A stretch of DNA of 64,000 nt from NCBI RefSeq assembly GCF_042687825.1, contig NZ_JBHUQE010000002.1:124001-188000 (forward strand), written 5' to 3'. This document shows, piece after piece, positions 44,206-53,071 of this stretch; within the stretch, counting starts at the first letter, position 1; every line of letters starts with the position of its first letter. A model generated the notes under the pieces. It saw nothing but the letters and a program-made list of their open reading frames with translations, was not told the DNA's origin and searched no databases. Position numbers and translations under genes: made by a program. The DNA is from Sedimentitalea sp042687825. Lineage in GTDB: Bacteria > Pseudomonadota > Alphaproteobacteria > Rhodobacterales > Rhodobacteraceae.

Positions 44206-44907
44206 TCAACCCATGGATTCCGAGCTTTCGGTGCCGCGCCTTTCCGCGCGCTGGATGTCCAGGCGATAGCTCCAGATGGCGATCACCGACCAGGTCAGCA
44301 CATAGATCAGCCCGAAGCCGACGATCACTTCGCCGGGGATCGGCCCGACATCGGCGCGGGACATGGCCTGCGACAGCGACTGGACCGGGGTCGGATGCAC
44401 CGCCAGCTTGCCGGCAAAGGCCATCGACTGGATCAGCAGTATCCACAGATAGTTGCGTCGGATGCGGCGCCCGATGGCGATCAGGAAGCCGACATGATAG
44501 CGCGGTCGCAGATAATCCTGCGCCAGTACCTGTTGCCAGTTCTCGTCCAGATGCAGATCGCCGTCATAGAGCAGGGGCGCGTAGAAATGCGTTTCCAGCC
44601 AGCGCGCCCGGGCGCGCCAGACGTTGAAGTAGCGATAGCGCCGCGCTTCGAGCATCAGGAACAGGATGATCAGCACACCCACCAGCACCAGCGGCAGGGG
44701 CGACGCGTCGGGCGAGGCGAACGAGATCGACAGCGCCACGCCCAGGGTCACGACCGCCCAGTTCGTCGTGGTGTCCAGCCGGGTGCGCCAGATCGTGCTG
44801 CGATAGACCTCGCCACGGTAGAGATGCGCCACGGCGCCGATCTCGGCGGCGTTCAGGGTCTTGCGGTCATTGGCCTGTACGGAGGCCTGTGCAGAAGTCT
44901 CGGTCAC
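44206..44907 (-). CDS. DUF2270 integral membrane protein
   Basis: A 233-residue protein with an amino-terminal soluble part (ALYRGEVYRS-type HLYRGEVYRSTIWRTRLD), two adjacent helices (VVTLGVALSISF and LVLVGVLIILFLMLEARRYRYF), a loop containing RARWLETHFYAPLL, and two further helices near the C-terminus (YLWILLIQSMAFA and VIVGFGLIYVLTW). This matches the uncharacterised DUF2270 family. It is divergent from the MttB-family gene with 169 bp between starts. Confidence 0.82.
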   Translation of the reverse strand: MTETSAQASVQANDRKTLNAAEIGAVAHLYRGEVYRSTIWRTRLDTTTNWAVVTLGVALSISFASPDASPLPLVLVGVLIILFLMLEARRYRYFNVWRARARWLETHFYAPLLYDGDLHLDENWQQVLAQDYLRPRYHVGFLIAIGRRIRRNYLWILLIQSMAFAGKLAVHPTPVQSLSQAMSRADVGPIPGEVIVGFGLIYVLTWSVIAIWSYRLDIQRAERRGTESSESMG

Positions 44908-45076
44908 CGGTGCCTGCCTGTCATATTTTTGTCATGTCCCCACTGTTGCACGGTGTCAAAACTTTCGCACCGGGTCGTCATGTCGCTTTTTTCCCTGATG
45001 CGCCGTTAATTTCACCGGAGAGTTGGCGGATTGAGATATCAAAAGATCGGAAACCGAATTCAGCGGGACTGTTGAC

Positions 45077-46621
45077 ATGACCGAAACAACTCCGAAACGC
45101 CGAGCACGGGGCGGCGGCGGCGCCGCGCGGCGGGCCGAGCGCACCGCGGTAAGCATCGAGACCGCGCGTTTCATCGAACGCAATATCCCGAATTTCGAGA
45201 TCCTGACCGCCGAGGCGCTGGAAATCATCGAGGCGAATGCCGAAACGGTGCTGGCCGAAATCGGCGTGAATTTTGTCAACAATCCCGCGGCGCTGGATCG
45301 TTGGCGCGCGGCGGGCGCCGAGATCGACGGCGAACGGGTCCGTATCCCGCGTGGGCTGGCGCGTCAGCTTTGCGCCACGGCACCGGCGCGATTCACGCAA
45401 CACGCCCGTAACCCCGCCCGCAATGTCGAAATCGGCGGCAATACCCTGGTCTGCGCGCCGGTCTATGGCCCGCCTTTCGTGCGCGACGTCGATGGCGGCC
45501 GCCGCTATGCAACGATGGACGATTTCCACAAATTCGTGAAGCTGGGCTATATGTCCAAATGGCTGCACCATTCCGGCGGTACGGTCTGCGAACCCACGGA
45601 TCTGCCGGTCAACAAGCGGCATCTGGACATGCTGATGGCGCATATGACCCTCAGCGACAAACCGTTCATGGGGTCGGTCACCGATCCCAGCCGGGCACAG
45701 GATTCGGTCGACATGTGCGGCATCCTGTTCGGCAAGGATTTCGTGCAGGAAAACACGGTGATGACCTCGCTGATCAACGTCAACTCGCCGTTGACCTTTG
45801 ACGACGTGATGATGGGCGCGCTGGAGGTCTATGCCCGCAACAACCAGGCCTGCATCGTCTCGCCCTTCATTGTCGGCGGTGCCATGGCGCCGGTCTCGGT
45901 GGCCGGAACGCTGACCCAGGTTCTGGCCGAGGTTCTGGCGGGAATCGCCTATTCCCAGCTGGTTCGTCCGGGGGCGCCGGTGATCTTTGGCGCCTTTGTG
46001 ACGTCGATCGACATGAACAGCGGCGCGCCGACTTTTGGCACGCCCGAAGCCAGCCAGATCCTGTATGGCGCCGGTCAGCTGGCGCGGCGTCTGGGGCTGC
46101 CTTTCCGTTCCGGCGGTGGTTTGTGCGCTTCGAAACTGCCGGATGCGCAGGCGGCCTATGAAACCGCGAACACGCTGAATGCGGCAATGCTGGGCGGGGT
46201 GAATTTCATGCTGCATTCCTGCGGCTGGCTCGAAGGCGGTCTGGTCGCCAGTTTCGAGAAATTCGTGATGGATGCCGACCAACTGGGCGTATTGCACAAG
46301 CTGGCCCAGGGCGTCACTGCGGACGAAAATGCCCAGGCCATGGACGCCATCGCCGAGGTCGGTCCGGGAGGGCATTATCTGGGATGCGCGCATACCCAGG
46401 CCAATTTCAAGACCGCATTCTGGCGCTCGGACGTGTTCGACTACAAACCGTTCGAGACCTGGGACGAAGAAGGCGCACGGGACACTCAGGCCCTGGCATC
46501 GCAGCGCGTCCAAACCCAGCTGGCGGCCTATCAGCAACCGGCTCTGGATCCGGCGATCCGGGATGCGCTCGAGGCCTATGTGGCGGAAAAGAAGGCGTCA
46601 ATGCCCGACGCATTCATGTAA
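45077..46621 (+). CDS. MttB-superfamily methyltransferase (non-pyrrolysine)
   Basis: Member of the trimethylamine methyltransferase superfamily that moves a methyl group from a quaternary amine to a corrinoid protein. The 514-residue protein has a basic amino extension, then NFEILTAEALEIIEANAETVLAEIGV, PVYGPPFVRD, MGSVTDPSRAQDSVDMC and the C-terminal VGPGGHYLGCAHT typical of the family. There is no in-frame amber codon, so it lacks pyrrolysine and belongs to the glycine-betaine-type branch. The matching corrinoid protein is not adjacent; a RACo-type reactivator is encoded at 53.2-55.3 kb. The substrate is inferred only as a methylated amine. Confidence 0.88.
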   Translation: MTETTPKRRARGGGGAARRAERTAVSIETARFIERNIPNFEILTAEALEIIEANAETVLAEIGVNFVNNPAALDRWRAAGAEIDGERVRIPRGLARQLCATAPARFTQHARNPARNVEIGGNTLVCAPVYGPPFVRDVDGGRRYATMDDFHKFVKLGYMSKWLHHSGGTVCEPTDLPVNKRHLDMLMAHMTLSDKPFMGSVTDPSRAQDSVDMCGILFGKDFVQENTVMTSLINVNSPLTFDDVMMGALEVYARNNQACIVSPFIVGGAMAPVSVAGTLTQVLAEVLAGIAYSQLVRPGAPVIFGAFVTSIDMNSGAPTFGTPEASQILYGAGQLARRLGLPFRSGGGLCASKLPDAQAAYETANTLNAAMLGGVNFMLHSCGWLEGGLVASFEKFVMDADQLGVLHKLAQGVTADENAQAMDAIAEVGPGGHYLGCAHTQANFKTAFWRSDVFDYKPFETWDEEGARDTQALASQRVQTQLAAYQQPALDPAIRDALEAYVAEKKASMPDAFM

Positions 46622-46624
46622 ACC

Positions 46625-46912
46625 TCAGGCCTGCGAGGCGCGCATCAGCTGCGCTTCGCCCATCATCGCGATCAGCACATCCACGTGCCGGGGCAGCGAA
46701 TAGCCGGCATCGTCTTCGCGACGCTGGTCATCCAGCGTGCGCTCGATTTCCATCAGCCGCATGATCGCCGCGGCGGGGCGCGGCAGCGTGCCATATCCCA
46801 GCAGCCGTTGCAGATGCCGGTCGCGGCGATATTCCTGCGCGCCATAGCGTGCGGCGCGGATCAACAGTTGCGGGCGGCGCAGCGAATTCAACATGCTCAT
46901 CAGGTCTTGCAT
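46625..46912 (-). CDS. DUF6477-type small protein
   Basis: A 95-residue helical protein with amino end MQDLMSMLNSLRRPQLLIRAARYGA followed by EYRRDRHLQRLLG and a basic, Met-rich C-terminal helix. ATG at 46912 has AGGGAAAG upstream; a longer frame to 46960 has no ribosome site. It matches a family I know only as an uncharacterised Rhodobacterales DUF. It is divergent from the GafA-like gene. In Rhodobacter capsulatus a small gene of this sort neighbours gafA; this equivalence is from memory and needs checking. Confidence 0.7.
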   Translation of the reverse strand: MQDLMSMLNSLRRPQLLIRAARYGAQEYRRDRHLQRLLGYGTLPRPAAAIMRLMEIERTLDDQRREDDAGYSLPRHVDVLIAMMGEAQLMRASQA

Positions 46913-47056
46913 CGGCTTTCCCTTTCGTGGTCCGTGTCTTTCCGTCACTGACAATGACACAACTTAAACGGGTGTTGCGGGTTGGCCGGATTCACCGTTC
47001 GCAGGTTTCACGAGTGTTTATCATTTAGAAACAATGATGAGCGTGCTTGAGAGCCT

Positions 47057-47071
47057 TTAACGATCAGGTAA
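47057..47071 (+). promoter_or_regulatory. Near-consensus CtrA site before the GafA-like gene
   Basis: TTAA-CGATCAG-GTAA (47057-47060, 47068-47071) has exact N7 spacing and one mismatch to TTAA-N7-TTAA; the first half extends to TTAACGAT, near the TTAACCAT consensus. It is about 80 bp upstream of the GafA-like start; another TTAAC lies at about 47107. Confidence 0.45.
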
Positions 47072-47147
47072 CTAAATCGCCTCTAAGTTGTATGCCCAAT
47101 AATAGTTAACAAAAGCCACGCCCGTGCACTTTCAAGGAAGCATCGAG

Positions 47148-48302
47148 ATGAACAAGCACGCTGTTGCCACCTTGCCGAATTGGGTGCCCGAAGGGGTCAA
47201 GCGTTACCTGGCCCATACCGAAGACGGACAACCGATCCGGGACCTGGCCCGTGGGGCGCGCTGCCACGCCTCTACGGTGCTGCGTCAGATCCGCCGGGTG
47301 GAAACCCGCCGGGATGATCCATTGGTGGACGCGGCTCTTGCAACACTGGCGGCAATCCATTTCCCGAGCTCGCGGCGGGCGCCACGGCGCGCGAGGCCCG
47401 CGAGTGCAAGGCCGAAGGACATTACCAACATGACACATCCCGCCCGCTGCCAGACCGACACCCCCGACGCTGCCACGTTGGACCGTGAAGCCTGTCGCAT
47501 TCTGCGGCGCTTGTGCGAGAATGGCGCCGTTCTCGCGGTGGCCGAAAACATGGAAAAGGCGGTCGTGGTACGCGACGGCGAAGGCACGGCAGCGACCCGA
47601 ACCGCGGTGGTCGATTGCGCGATCGCGCAGGCGATGGCGCTGAATGACTGGATTGCCTGTTCCAATCCCGGCCGCATCAGCCGCTACCACATCACCGCAT
47701 CTGGCCGCACCGCGTTGAGCCGCATGCTGGCCGAGCAGGAGAATCGGGCCCGCGCCGAAAAGGAAACCGGGTTTGCCGAAGCGCAAACGCCGTTCTGCGC
47801 CGCCGCTACCCGGTCGGAAAAGACCATCGAGGATCCGGCCACGGCCCGGCCGCGCCGGGTGCGCTACAACATGTCCGAAAGCCCGCTGGCCGCATTGGCC
47901 CGGCGCAAGGATCGCGACGGTCAGCCATTTCTGGACGACGGTCTGGTGGGCGCCGGCGAGCGCCTGCGCGAGGATTTCGAACTGGCGCAGATGGGACCGA
48001 ACGTCGCTCAGAACTGGGACCGTTTCCTGACCGGTGGCGGGCGCGGCGGGTTTCAACCCGACAGCGGCGTTGGCAATGGTCCGTCCGGCGCACGCGATCG
48101 CGTCGTCAAGGCCCTGTCCGATCTTGGTCCCGGTCTCAGCGATGTGGCGCTGCGCTGTTGCTGCTTTCTGGAGGGGCTGGAAATGGCGGAAAAGCGCATG
48201 GGCTGGTCCGCCCGCTCGGGCAAGATCGTGCTGCGCATCGCCCTGCAGAGGCTCAAGGTTCACTATGACGGCCTGTCGGGGCCGGATCGCATGATCGGCT
48301 GA
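47148..48302 (+). CDS. DUF6456 regulator, likely GafA-type gene transfer agent activator
   Basis: A 384-residue DNA-binding protein. The amino part (residues about 8-70) holds an HTH (IRDLARGARCHASTVLRQIRR); the middle is basic and probably disordered; the C-terminal region from about 230 has PLAALARRKDRDGQPFLDDGLVGAGERLREDF and ends with GLSDVALRCCCFLEG...MGWSARSGKIVLRIALQRL, which resembles a sigma region 4 HTH. That HTH plus sigma-like layout is what is reported for GafA, the direct activator of gene transfer agent genes. ATG 47148 has AAGGAAG upstream. No GTA structural genes are in the window. Confidence 0.65.
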   Translation: MNKHAVATLPNWVPEGVKRYLAHTEDGQPIRDLARGARCHASTVLRQIRRVETRRDDPLVDAALATLAAIHFPSSRRAPRRARPASARPKDITNMTHPARCQTDTPDAATLDREACRILRRLCENGAVLAVAENMEKAVVVRDGEGTAATRTAVVDCAIAQAMALNDWIACSNPGRISRYHITASGRTALSRMLAEQENRARAEKETGFAEAQTPFCAAATRSEKTIEDPATARPRRVRYNMSESPLAALARRKDRDGQPFLDDGLVGAGERLREDFELAQMGPNVAQNWDRFLTGGGRGGFQPDSGVGNGPSGARDRVVKALSDLGPGLSDVALRCCCFLEGLEMAEKRMGWSARSGKIVLRIALQRLKVHYDGLSGPDRMIG

Positions 48303-48329
48303 TCGCCCCGGAGTTTCGACAAACCGAAC

Positions 48330-48360
48330 CGGCGCGCCCCAGACGGGACGCGCCGTTTTT
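48330..48360 (+). terminator. Rho-independent terminator after the GafA-like gene
   Basis: CGGCGCG (48330-48336) pairs with CGCGCCG (48349-48355), followed at once by TTTTT, 28 bp after the stop at 48302. Confidence 0.9.
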
Positions 48361-48532
48361 CGTCGTATCGGCGGGTGTCCTGATGCATCCCGGCCACCCA
48401 GATCCGGACGGGCCTTGTTGCAAGGCGGATCGCAAGGGCGCTCGCGCATCCGTTTGACGACCCGTGGCGCTGCGCCCGTTTTCCCCGGCGATCGTGCGCA
48501 TGCCAATGGCAGCCCGGTTCGGCCGGGATGAT

Positions 48533-49555
48533 CTAGAGAGCCGAATCCGCGTCCTCGACCAAATCCTCGGTTGCGTTGTACGCGTCGCTGCTGGACTTGC
48601 TCAGAGCGGCGACACTGTCGATCAGATCATTCATCTTTGCCTTGTCGTTATGAGCCGAAATCAGCTTGATCTGTTTCTTTTTCGCGGCCTGCAGTTCCTT
48701 GTTCAGTTCCTGCAACTTCTTCAGATTTTCGGACGCGCGTTTCAGCGCGGCTCTGGCGTTCTGAACATCCTTTTCCAGCGCTTTCTTGGCCAGAATGTCC
48801 TCGGGGATGTTCTCGAATTTGTTCTTTGCGCACAGTATGTTGCAGATATCAAGCTGCTTGCTGACATTCCGGGCAAGACGCTTTGCGGTGTTGTCGGTCT
48901 GCTGGCGTTTGGGGTTTTCCAACAGCATGTCCGGCAACTCGTCTCCCTGGCCTTCCTTTATGGCCTTTGTGACAACCGCGTCCTTGGATTTTTTGATGTT
49001 GGCACCAAAAAAGGCTTCCTTGGCGCTGAGCGTTCCAAAGGCGCCCTTGGAACTGTCCAGTTCCTTCAGAATCGCCTGGGATTTGTCCAGAACCTTCTTG
49101 ATCGTCTTGTTCGTCTTGGCCGTTTCGCCGCTCTTCTTGATGTCTTTTTCAAACTCATCCTGTGCGCGTTTGAGATCCTGATGGTTCTTTTTTGCGTCAT
49201 CGCTCAGTTTTTCCAGGGACTGGACGAGGGTCTGCTGTTCGGTCAGAGCCGCTTCCCAGGCGGTCATGGCCTTTTTGAAGTCGTCGTCCCTGAGGAAGTC
49301 TTTCCACTTTTTTCCGGTGATCCCCTTGCGGATCGCGGCCGGAATGGTCTCGGCCATCTTGTCTTCCTTGTCATAGGCCGTCTTCCGGTTCGCTTTCATC
49401 TTGGCCTTGAGCGCGTCGGCGTCCTTGCTGGAACAGTTTTTAGCGGTGTCCTTTTCGATCGCGATGCATTTTTTCTCAAAGATCTTGGTCTGCAATTCCC
49501 ACGGCTGAACTCTGGGCACGACGCTACCTCTCTTTCTCATTTTCGCGACACCCAT
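48533..49555 (-). CDS. Lysine-rich coiled-coil protein of unknown function
   Basis: About 340 residues, mostly long charged helices: AKMKANRKTAYDKEDKMAE, KKNHQDLKRAQDEFEKDIKK, LKRASENLKKLQELNKELQAAKKK. Lysine makes up roughly one residue in six, and the DNA is visibly poorer in GC than its neighbours, suggesting acquisition. Two Cys pairs occur (KKC...KNC, and CNILC). There is no signal or TM segment. The frame stays open to a TTG at 49687; I chose ATG 49555, but 49540 is also possible. An effector or structural role is possible; no function is claimed. Confidence 0.65.
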   Translation of the reverse strand: MGVAKMRKRGSVVPRVQPWELQTKIFEKKCIAIEKDTAKNCSSKDADALKAKMKANRKTAYDKEDKMAETIPAAIRKGITGKKWKDFLRDDDFKKAMTAWEAALTEQQTLVQSLEKLSDDAKKNHQDLKRAQDEFEKDIKKSGETAKTNKTIKKVLDKSQAILKELDSSKGAFGTLSAKEAFFGANIKKSKDAVVTKAIKEGQGDELPDMLLENPKRQQTDNTAKRLARNVSKQLDICNILCAKNKFENIPEDILAKKALEKDVQNARAALKRASENLKKLQELNKELQAAKKKQIKLISAHNDKAKMNDLIDSVAALSKSSSDAYNATEDLVEDADSAL

Positions 49556-50418
49556 GCTGCCACACGAAAGTCTGGACTTTGGGTCGCAATATCGGATCGG
49601 GATCCATTCACCATCGGCGTCCTGCGCCTTTCGGCAAACAAGGGATCCGCCGGACCTACTATCAGGGCAGATCGTGATTTCGGGCAAGTGCCTAGTTCAC
49701 ACAAGCCCCGGGAATTGCAGAATTCCGGCGCCCCGGGGTCAGATTTCGGGCTTTACGGCCCTTGCAACATCGTCGGTCGAGTCGAGGATCAGGATCGGGC
49801 AACGGGCCATTTCGAACCGCCGCCCCGACCGTTCGGAGTTGGGCAACGGGCCGGCCCTCACGTCGATCACCACGGCCGCGGCGTGGGACCGGTTTAAGGT
49901 ATCCACCAGATCGGTCTCGCACTGCGTGTCCTGCAGCACCAACAAGTCGGTGCGCAGTGCGTTAGACAGGGTCCCCGACAGTTCCAGATTGTCGCGAGCG
50001 CCGGTACCGATTGACCGGCCGACACCACGCGGCTGGTCTGGCGACCGATAGACCTGTGGATTCCCGCGGTGGGCGCATGCCGTGCGGAACGACATGCCCC
50101 AGGCCGGCACGTCGCGGGTACCGGCAGCGCCACTGGACCTGTTCCTGGGCGGGCAGGGGCCATTGTGCGCCTGCGACCCAATGCTGTTCGCCCGGCTGCC
50201 CGTCCTGGCTGTCGCGGGATCGAACCGGCCGGGCGCCGTTTGCAGATGATCGGCCGTTTCCGCCATAATCGTTTCGCCGCAGCAGCCCTGATCGGCATGT
50301 CTATCGCCATTGCGTTGCTCAGGGCGCCCGGTCGCGCGATTCAGGTTCTGGACATTGAGGCCGGATCGCCTGCACCCTTTACGGGCGCAAGGGTGTGGAA
50401 TGGGTTTCGGGGACGCGG
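49556..50418. other. 860-bp region without a convincing gene
   Basis: Between the coiled-coil protein (minus) and the FAD oxidase (plus). Short frames exist on both strands, the longest on the minus strand at 49739-50266 (its end reads VVIDVRAGPLP, RCPILILDSTDD), but none has a good ribosome site, a recognisable domain or clear codon bias. It may hold a decayed gene or the long upstream regions of both neighbours. Confidence 0.4.
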
Positions 50419-51663
50419 ATGCAGGACAGGTCGGTGATCGTGATCGGCGCAGGCATTACCGGGGTCGCGGCAGCCGAGTGGCTGCGCCGCGATGGCTGGA
50501 CGGTCACCCTGGTCGATCCGGTGCTGCCGGGCGATCCGGCGCAGGCCTCGTTCGGCAATGCCGGGCTATTGGCGCGCTCGGCACTGGTTCCGGTGTCGAT
50601 GCCGGGCTTGCCGCTGCAGGTGCCGCTGATGCTGCTAGACCCGAACGCACCGCTGTTCCTGCGCTGGGGCTATCTGCCGCGGCTGATGCCGTGGCTGGTG
50701 CCGTTCCTGCGCAATGCCACCACACGCCAGGCACGGCACGCGGCCCGAGCGCTGGCGGTGCTGACCTCGGATGCGGTCGATCAGCATCAGGCCTTGGCCG
50801 CGGGCACGCCGGCGGCGGCACATATCCGCACCGGAGATTACGTCTATCTCTATCCTGCCCGTGCCGATTACGAAAAGGACGCGCTGGCGAACCGGTTGCG
50901 CGCCGATAACGGTTTCGTGCCCGATCTGCTGGACCGCGCCGAGCTGCTGGCGCGGGATTCGCATCTCGGGCCGCATTACCGCTTTGGCGCGCGCTTTGAC
51001 GGCTATGGCTGGCTCTCTTCGCCGGCGGCGTATCTGACGGCGCTCTACGGTCATTTCCTGGGGGCGGGCGGGGGCTTTCGTCAGGATGAGGCCGTGACGG
51101 TCACCCCGGGTCCGCGCCCCCGAGTGACGCTGGCCAGCGGCGACATCCTGACGGGAACAAAGATCGTGCTGGCCGCCGGCGTCTGGTCCGATCGACTGGT
51201 GCGCACCATGGCGATGCGGGTCCGCCTGGAGTCCGAGCGCGGCTATCATCTGTCGATGTATGATACCGGGCTGACCGCGCCCAACCCCTATATGCTGACC
51301 GACGCCAAGGTCGTGATCACGCCGATGCAGGGGTTTCTGCGCGCCGCCGGGATCGTCGAGTTCGGCGGCGTGACCGCTCCGCCCTCCGCCGCGCCGGCGG
51401 CGCTGATCCGGCGGCAGGTCAAACGGCTGTATCCGGGGCTGACCTATGCGCGGGCGGACAGCTGGATGGGGCGTCGGCCGACGACGCCGGACAGCCTGCC
51501 TGTGCTGGGGGAATCCGTTCGGGCCCCGAATGTGCTGCACGCCTATGGCGGGCAGCATGTCGGTGTGACCATCGCGGCGAAACTGGGTCGCACGATCGCA
51601 GACCTGGCGGCCGGACGGCGCGGCAATCTGGATCTGTCGCCCTATTCCGTCGATCGGTTCTGA
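50419..51663 (+). CDS. FAD-dependent amine/D-amino-acid oxidase (DAO family)
   Basis: A 414-residue flavoprotein: Rossmann motif VIVIGAGITGVAAAEWL at residues about 6-22, followed by GDPAQASFGNAGLLARSA, KIVLAAGVWSDRLV in the middle and the C-terminal GRRPTTPDSLPVLGESVRAPNVLHAYGGQHVGVT site closing over the flavin. This is the DadA-like dehydrogenase pattern; substrates are D-amino acids or N-methylated amino acids. It lies in the same region as the MttB-family gene, which fits a methylamine-related role, but that is inference. ATG 50419 is preceded by GGACGCGG. Confidence 0.85.
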   Translation: MQDRSVIVIGAGITGVAAAEWLRRDGWTVTLVDPVLPGDPAQASFGNAGLLARSALVPVSMPGLPLQVPLMLLDPNAPLFLRWGYLPRLMPWLVPFLRNATTRQARHAARALAVLTSDAVDQHQALAAGTPAAAHIRTGDYVYLYPARADYEKDALANRLRADNGFVPDLLDRAELLARDSHLGPHYRFGARFDGYGWLSSPAAYLTALYGHFLGAGGGFRQDEAVTVTPGPRPRVTLASGDILTGTKIVLAAGVWSDRLVRTMAMRVRLESERGYHLSMYDTGLTAPNPYMLTDAKVVITPMQGFLRAAGIVEFGGVTAPPSAAPAALIRRQVKRLYPGLTYARADSWMGRRPTTPDSLPVLGESVRAPNVLHAYGGQHVGVTIAAKLGRTIADLAAGRRGNLDLSPYSVDRF

Positions 51664-51685
51664 GCGGTCCCGGGGGCGGCAGGCA

Positions 51686-53071
51686 TCACGGGCGCGGCAC
51701 GTTTTCGGGCCGGTAAAACCGCCAGCGGCGCATGCGTTCATGCACCGACTCGTCGATCTCGTCGGTTTCCGGGATGACCCGCGGCTCGGACAGCGGCAGA
51801 TACCACAGCCAGCCCGGGCGACCCCGCCGCCATTGCCGGCGTTTGGTGGTCTTTGGGAAAAACTCCAGCGGTGCCCAGGCCAGCGACATGGAATTATGCG
51901 TCGGCGCCATCGCGTCAGGTTTCGAGAACAATTGTCCGTCCGGCGTACGCCGTTTCTGATCGCGACCTTCCAGAAAACCACGGCGATAGCGCGACTTGAT
52001 CTGGATGCCGTGGACCGGTTTGATCCGGCGCATGCCGTCCGGCAGCGGAGTGGCCGCATTGTCCTCTTTCAGCGCCTGTGTCTCGCAGCGCCGCAATTCG
52101 TCCAGCATCCACAGCAGGGTGATCTTTCCGATACCGCTGAAATTCTCGCGCGGAGTGCCGCCGATGTCGGAATGATACCCGGGAAACCAGCGTTGCCGGA
52201 CGAACTGGGTGCGTTTCTCATGCGCCTGCCGAAAGCGGTTGCCGAAATAGTCCGTGCGCACCCAGGGCAGGGCGCGGAACATGCTGCGGCGTTCATCCAC
52301 CGCCATCGCATGCAGCACGATGCGCACCGATGCGTTGCGCATGACATTGGCATGGGTGCTCAACTCCATCGGGCTGCGGTATTTCACAAAGCTGGACAGC
52401 GGGTTTCGGAACCGCACCATCGAGGCCACCGTGTCAAACAGCCCGAGACAGCGGATCGGTACCCGGCCATTGGGGCGCAGCGCGCTTTCATATTGCCGCA
52501 GCGCCTTGAACACCACGGCATTGGGCGCGCCGCGATCCTGTTCGGTGACAATGCGATAGGCGCGGAACGCTTCGGTGATCATGTGCAGGCGGGACGGCGG
52601 CACCAGGCCGAAATTGTGGATGAACCCGGCCAGGATGCGTGCCGCATAGGCGCCGCGCGAAAAGCCGAAGATATAGATCTGGTCGTCCTCGGCCAGGATT
52701 CGGGTGCCGGCAGATGCCGGGGCGCGGATGCCCAGATTGCGGGCGGTGTCGCGCATCGCCGCCCGGTTGCGGGCCTCGGCACCGCGTTTGTCCGCCGCGC
52801 TCTGATAGGTGCGGCAGAGAAACCGATAGGCGTCGAGAACATCGTCCTCAAGTCCCATGCCAAAGGCCAGCCCGGCCAGCGCCTTGGTCTTGCGCACCAG
52901 GGTCGAGCCGAACAGGCGCGGGCCGTCCATCGTGCCCACACCCGGCACGTAGTGGGCAATCTGCGTGTCGGACTGCACCAGACCCTTATAGAGTTTCAGA
53001 ATGTTGCTTTCATTGTCACCGACCCGGTTGCCGGTGCCGTCGATGCAGATGATGATTTTCCGGGCGCGCAT
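51686..53071 (-). CDS. DUF2235 hydrolase, Tle1-like phospholipase candidate
   Basis: A 461-residue alpha/beta hydrolase of the DUF2235 family. It begins IIICIDGTGNRVGDNESNI, has the nucleophile elbow IFGFSRGAYAAR (Ser about residue 138), the Asp in CLGLFDTVASM and the His in PGYHSDIGGTPRENF. Members include the Tle1 phospholipase effectors of type VI secretion. Here no VgrG, Hcp, PAAR or immunity gene is nearby and there is no signal peptide, so effector status is open. Start at 53071 is chosen because the conserved core begins within six residues. Confidence 0.85.
   Translation of the reverse strand: MRARKIIICIDGTGNRVGDNESNILKLYKGLVQSDTQIAHYVPGVGTMDGPRLFGSTLVRKTKALAGLAFGMGLEDDVLDAYRFLCRTYQSAADKRGAEARNRAAMRDTARNLGIRAPASAGTRILAEDDQIYIFGFSRGAYAARILAGFIHNFGLVPPSRLHMITEAFRAYRIVTEQDRGAPNAVVFKALRQYESALRPNGRVPIRCLGLFDTVASMVRFRNPLSSFVKYRSPMELSTHANVMRNASVRIVLHAMAVDERRSMFRALPWVRTDYFGNRFRQAHEKRTQFVRQRWFPGYHSDIGGTPRENFSGIGKITLLWMLDELRRCETQALKEDNAATPLPDGMRRIKPVHGIQIKSRYRRGFLEGRDQKRRTPDGQLFSKPDAMAPTHNSMSLAWAPLEFFPKTTKRRQWRRGRPGWLWYLPLSEPRVIPETDEIDESVHERMRRWRFYRPENVPRP

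Noticed and set aside
45077..46621. Pyrrolysine-containing trimethylamine methyltransferase
   Set aside because: The gene has no in-frame TAG and is full length, so it belongs to the non-pyrrolysine branch.
49739..50266. 175-codon minus-strand frame
   Set aside because: No ribosome site, no domain and atypical composition; mentioned only as part of a gene-poor region.
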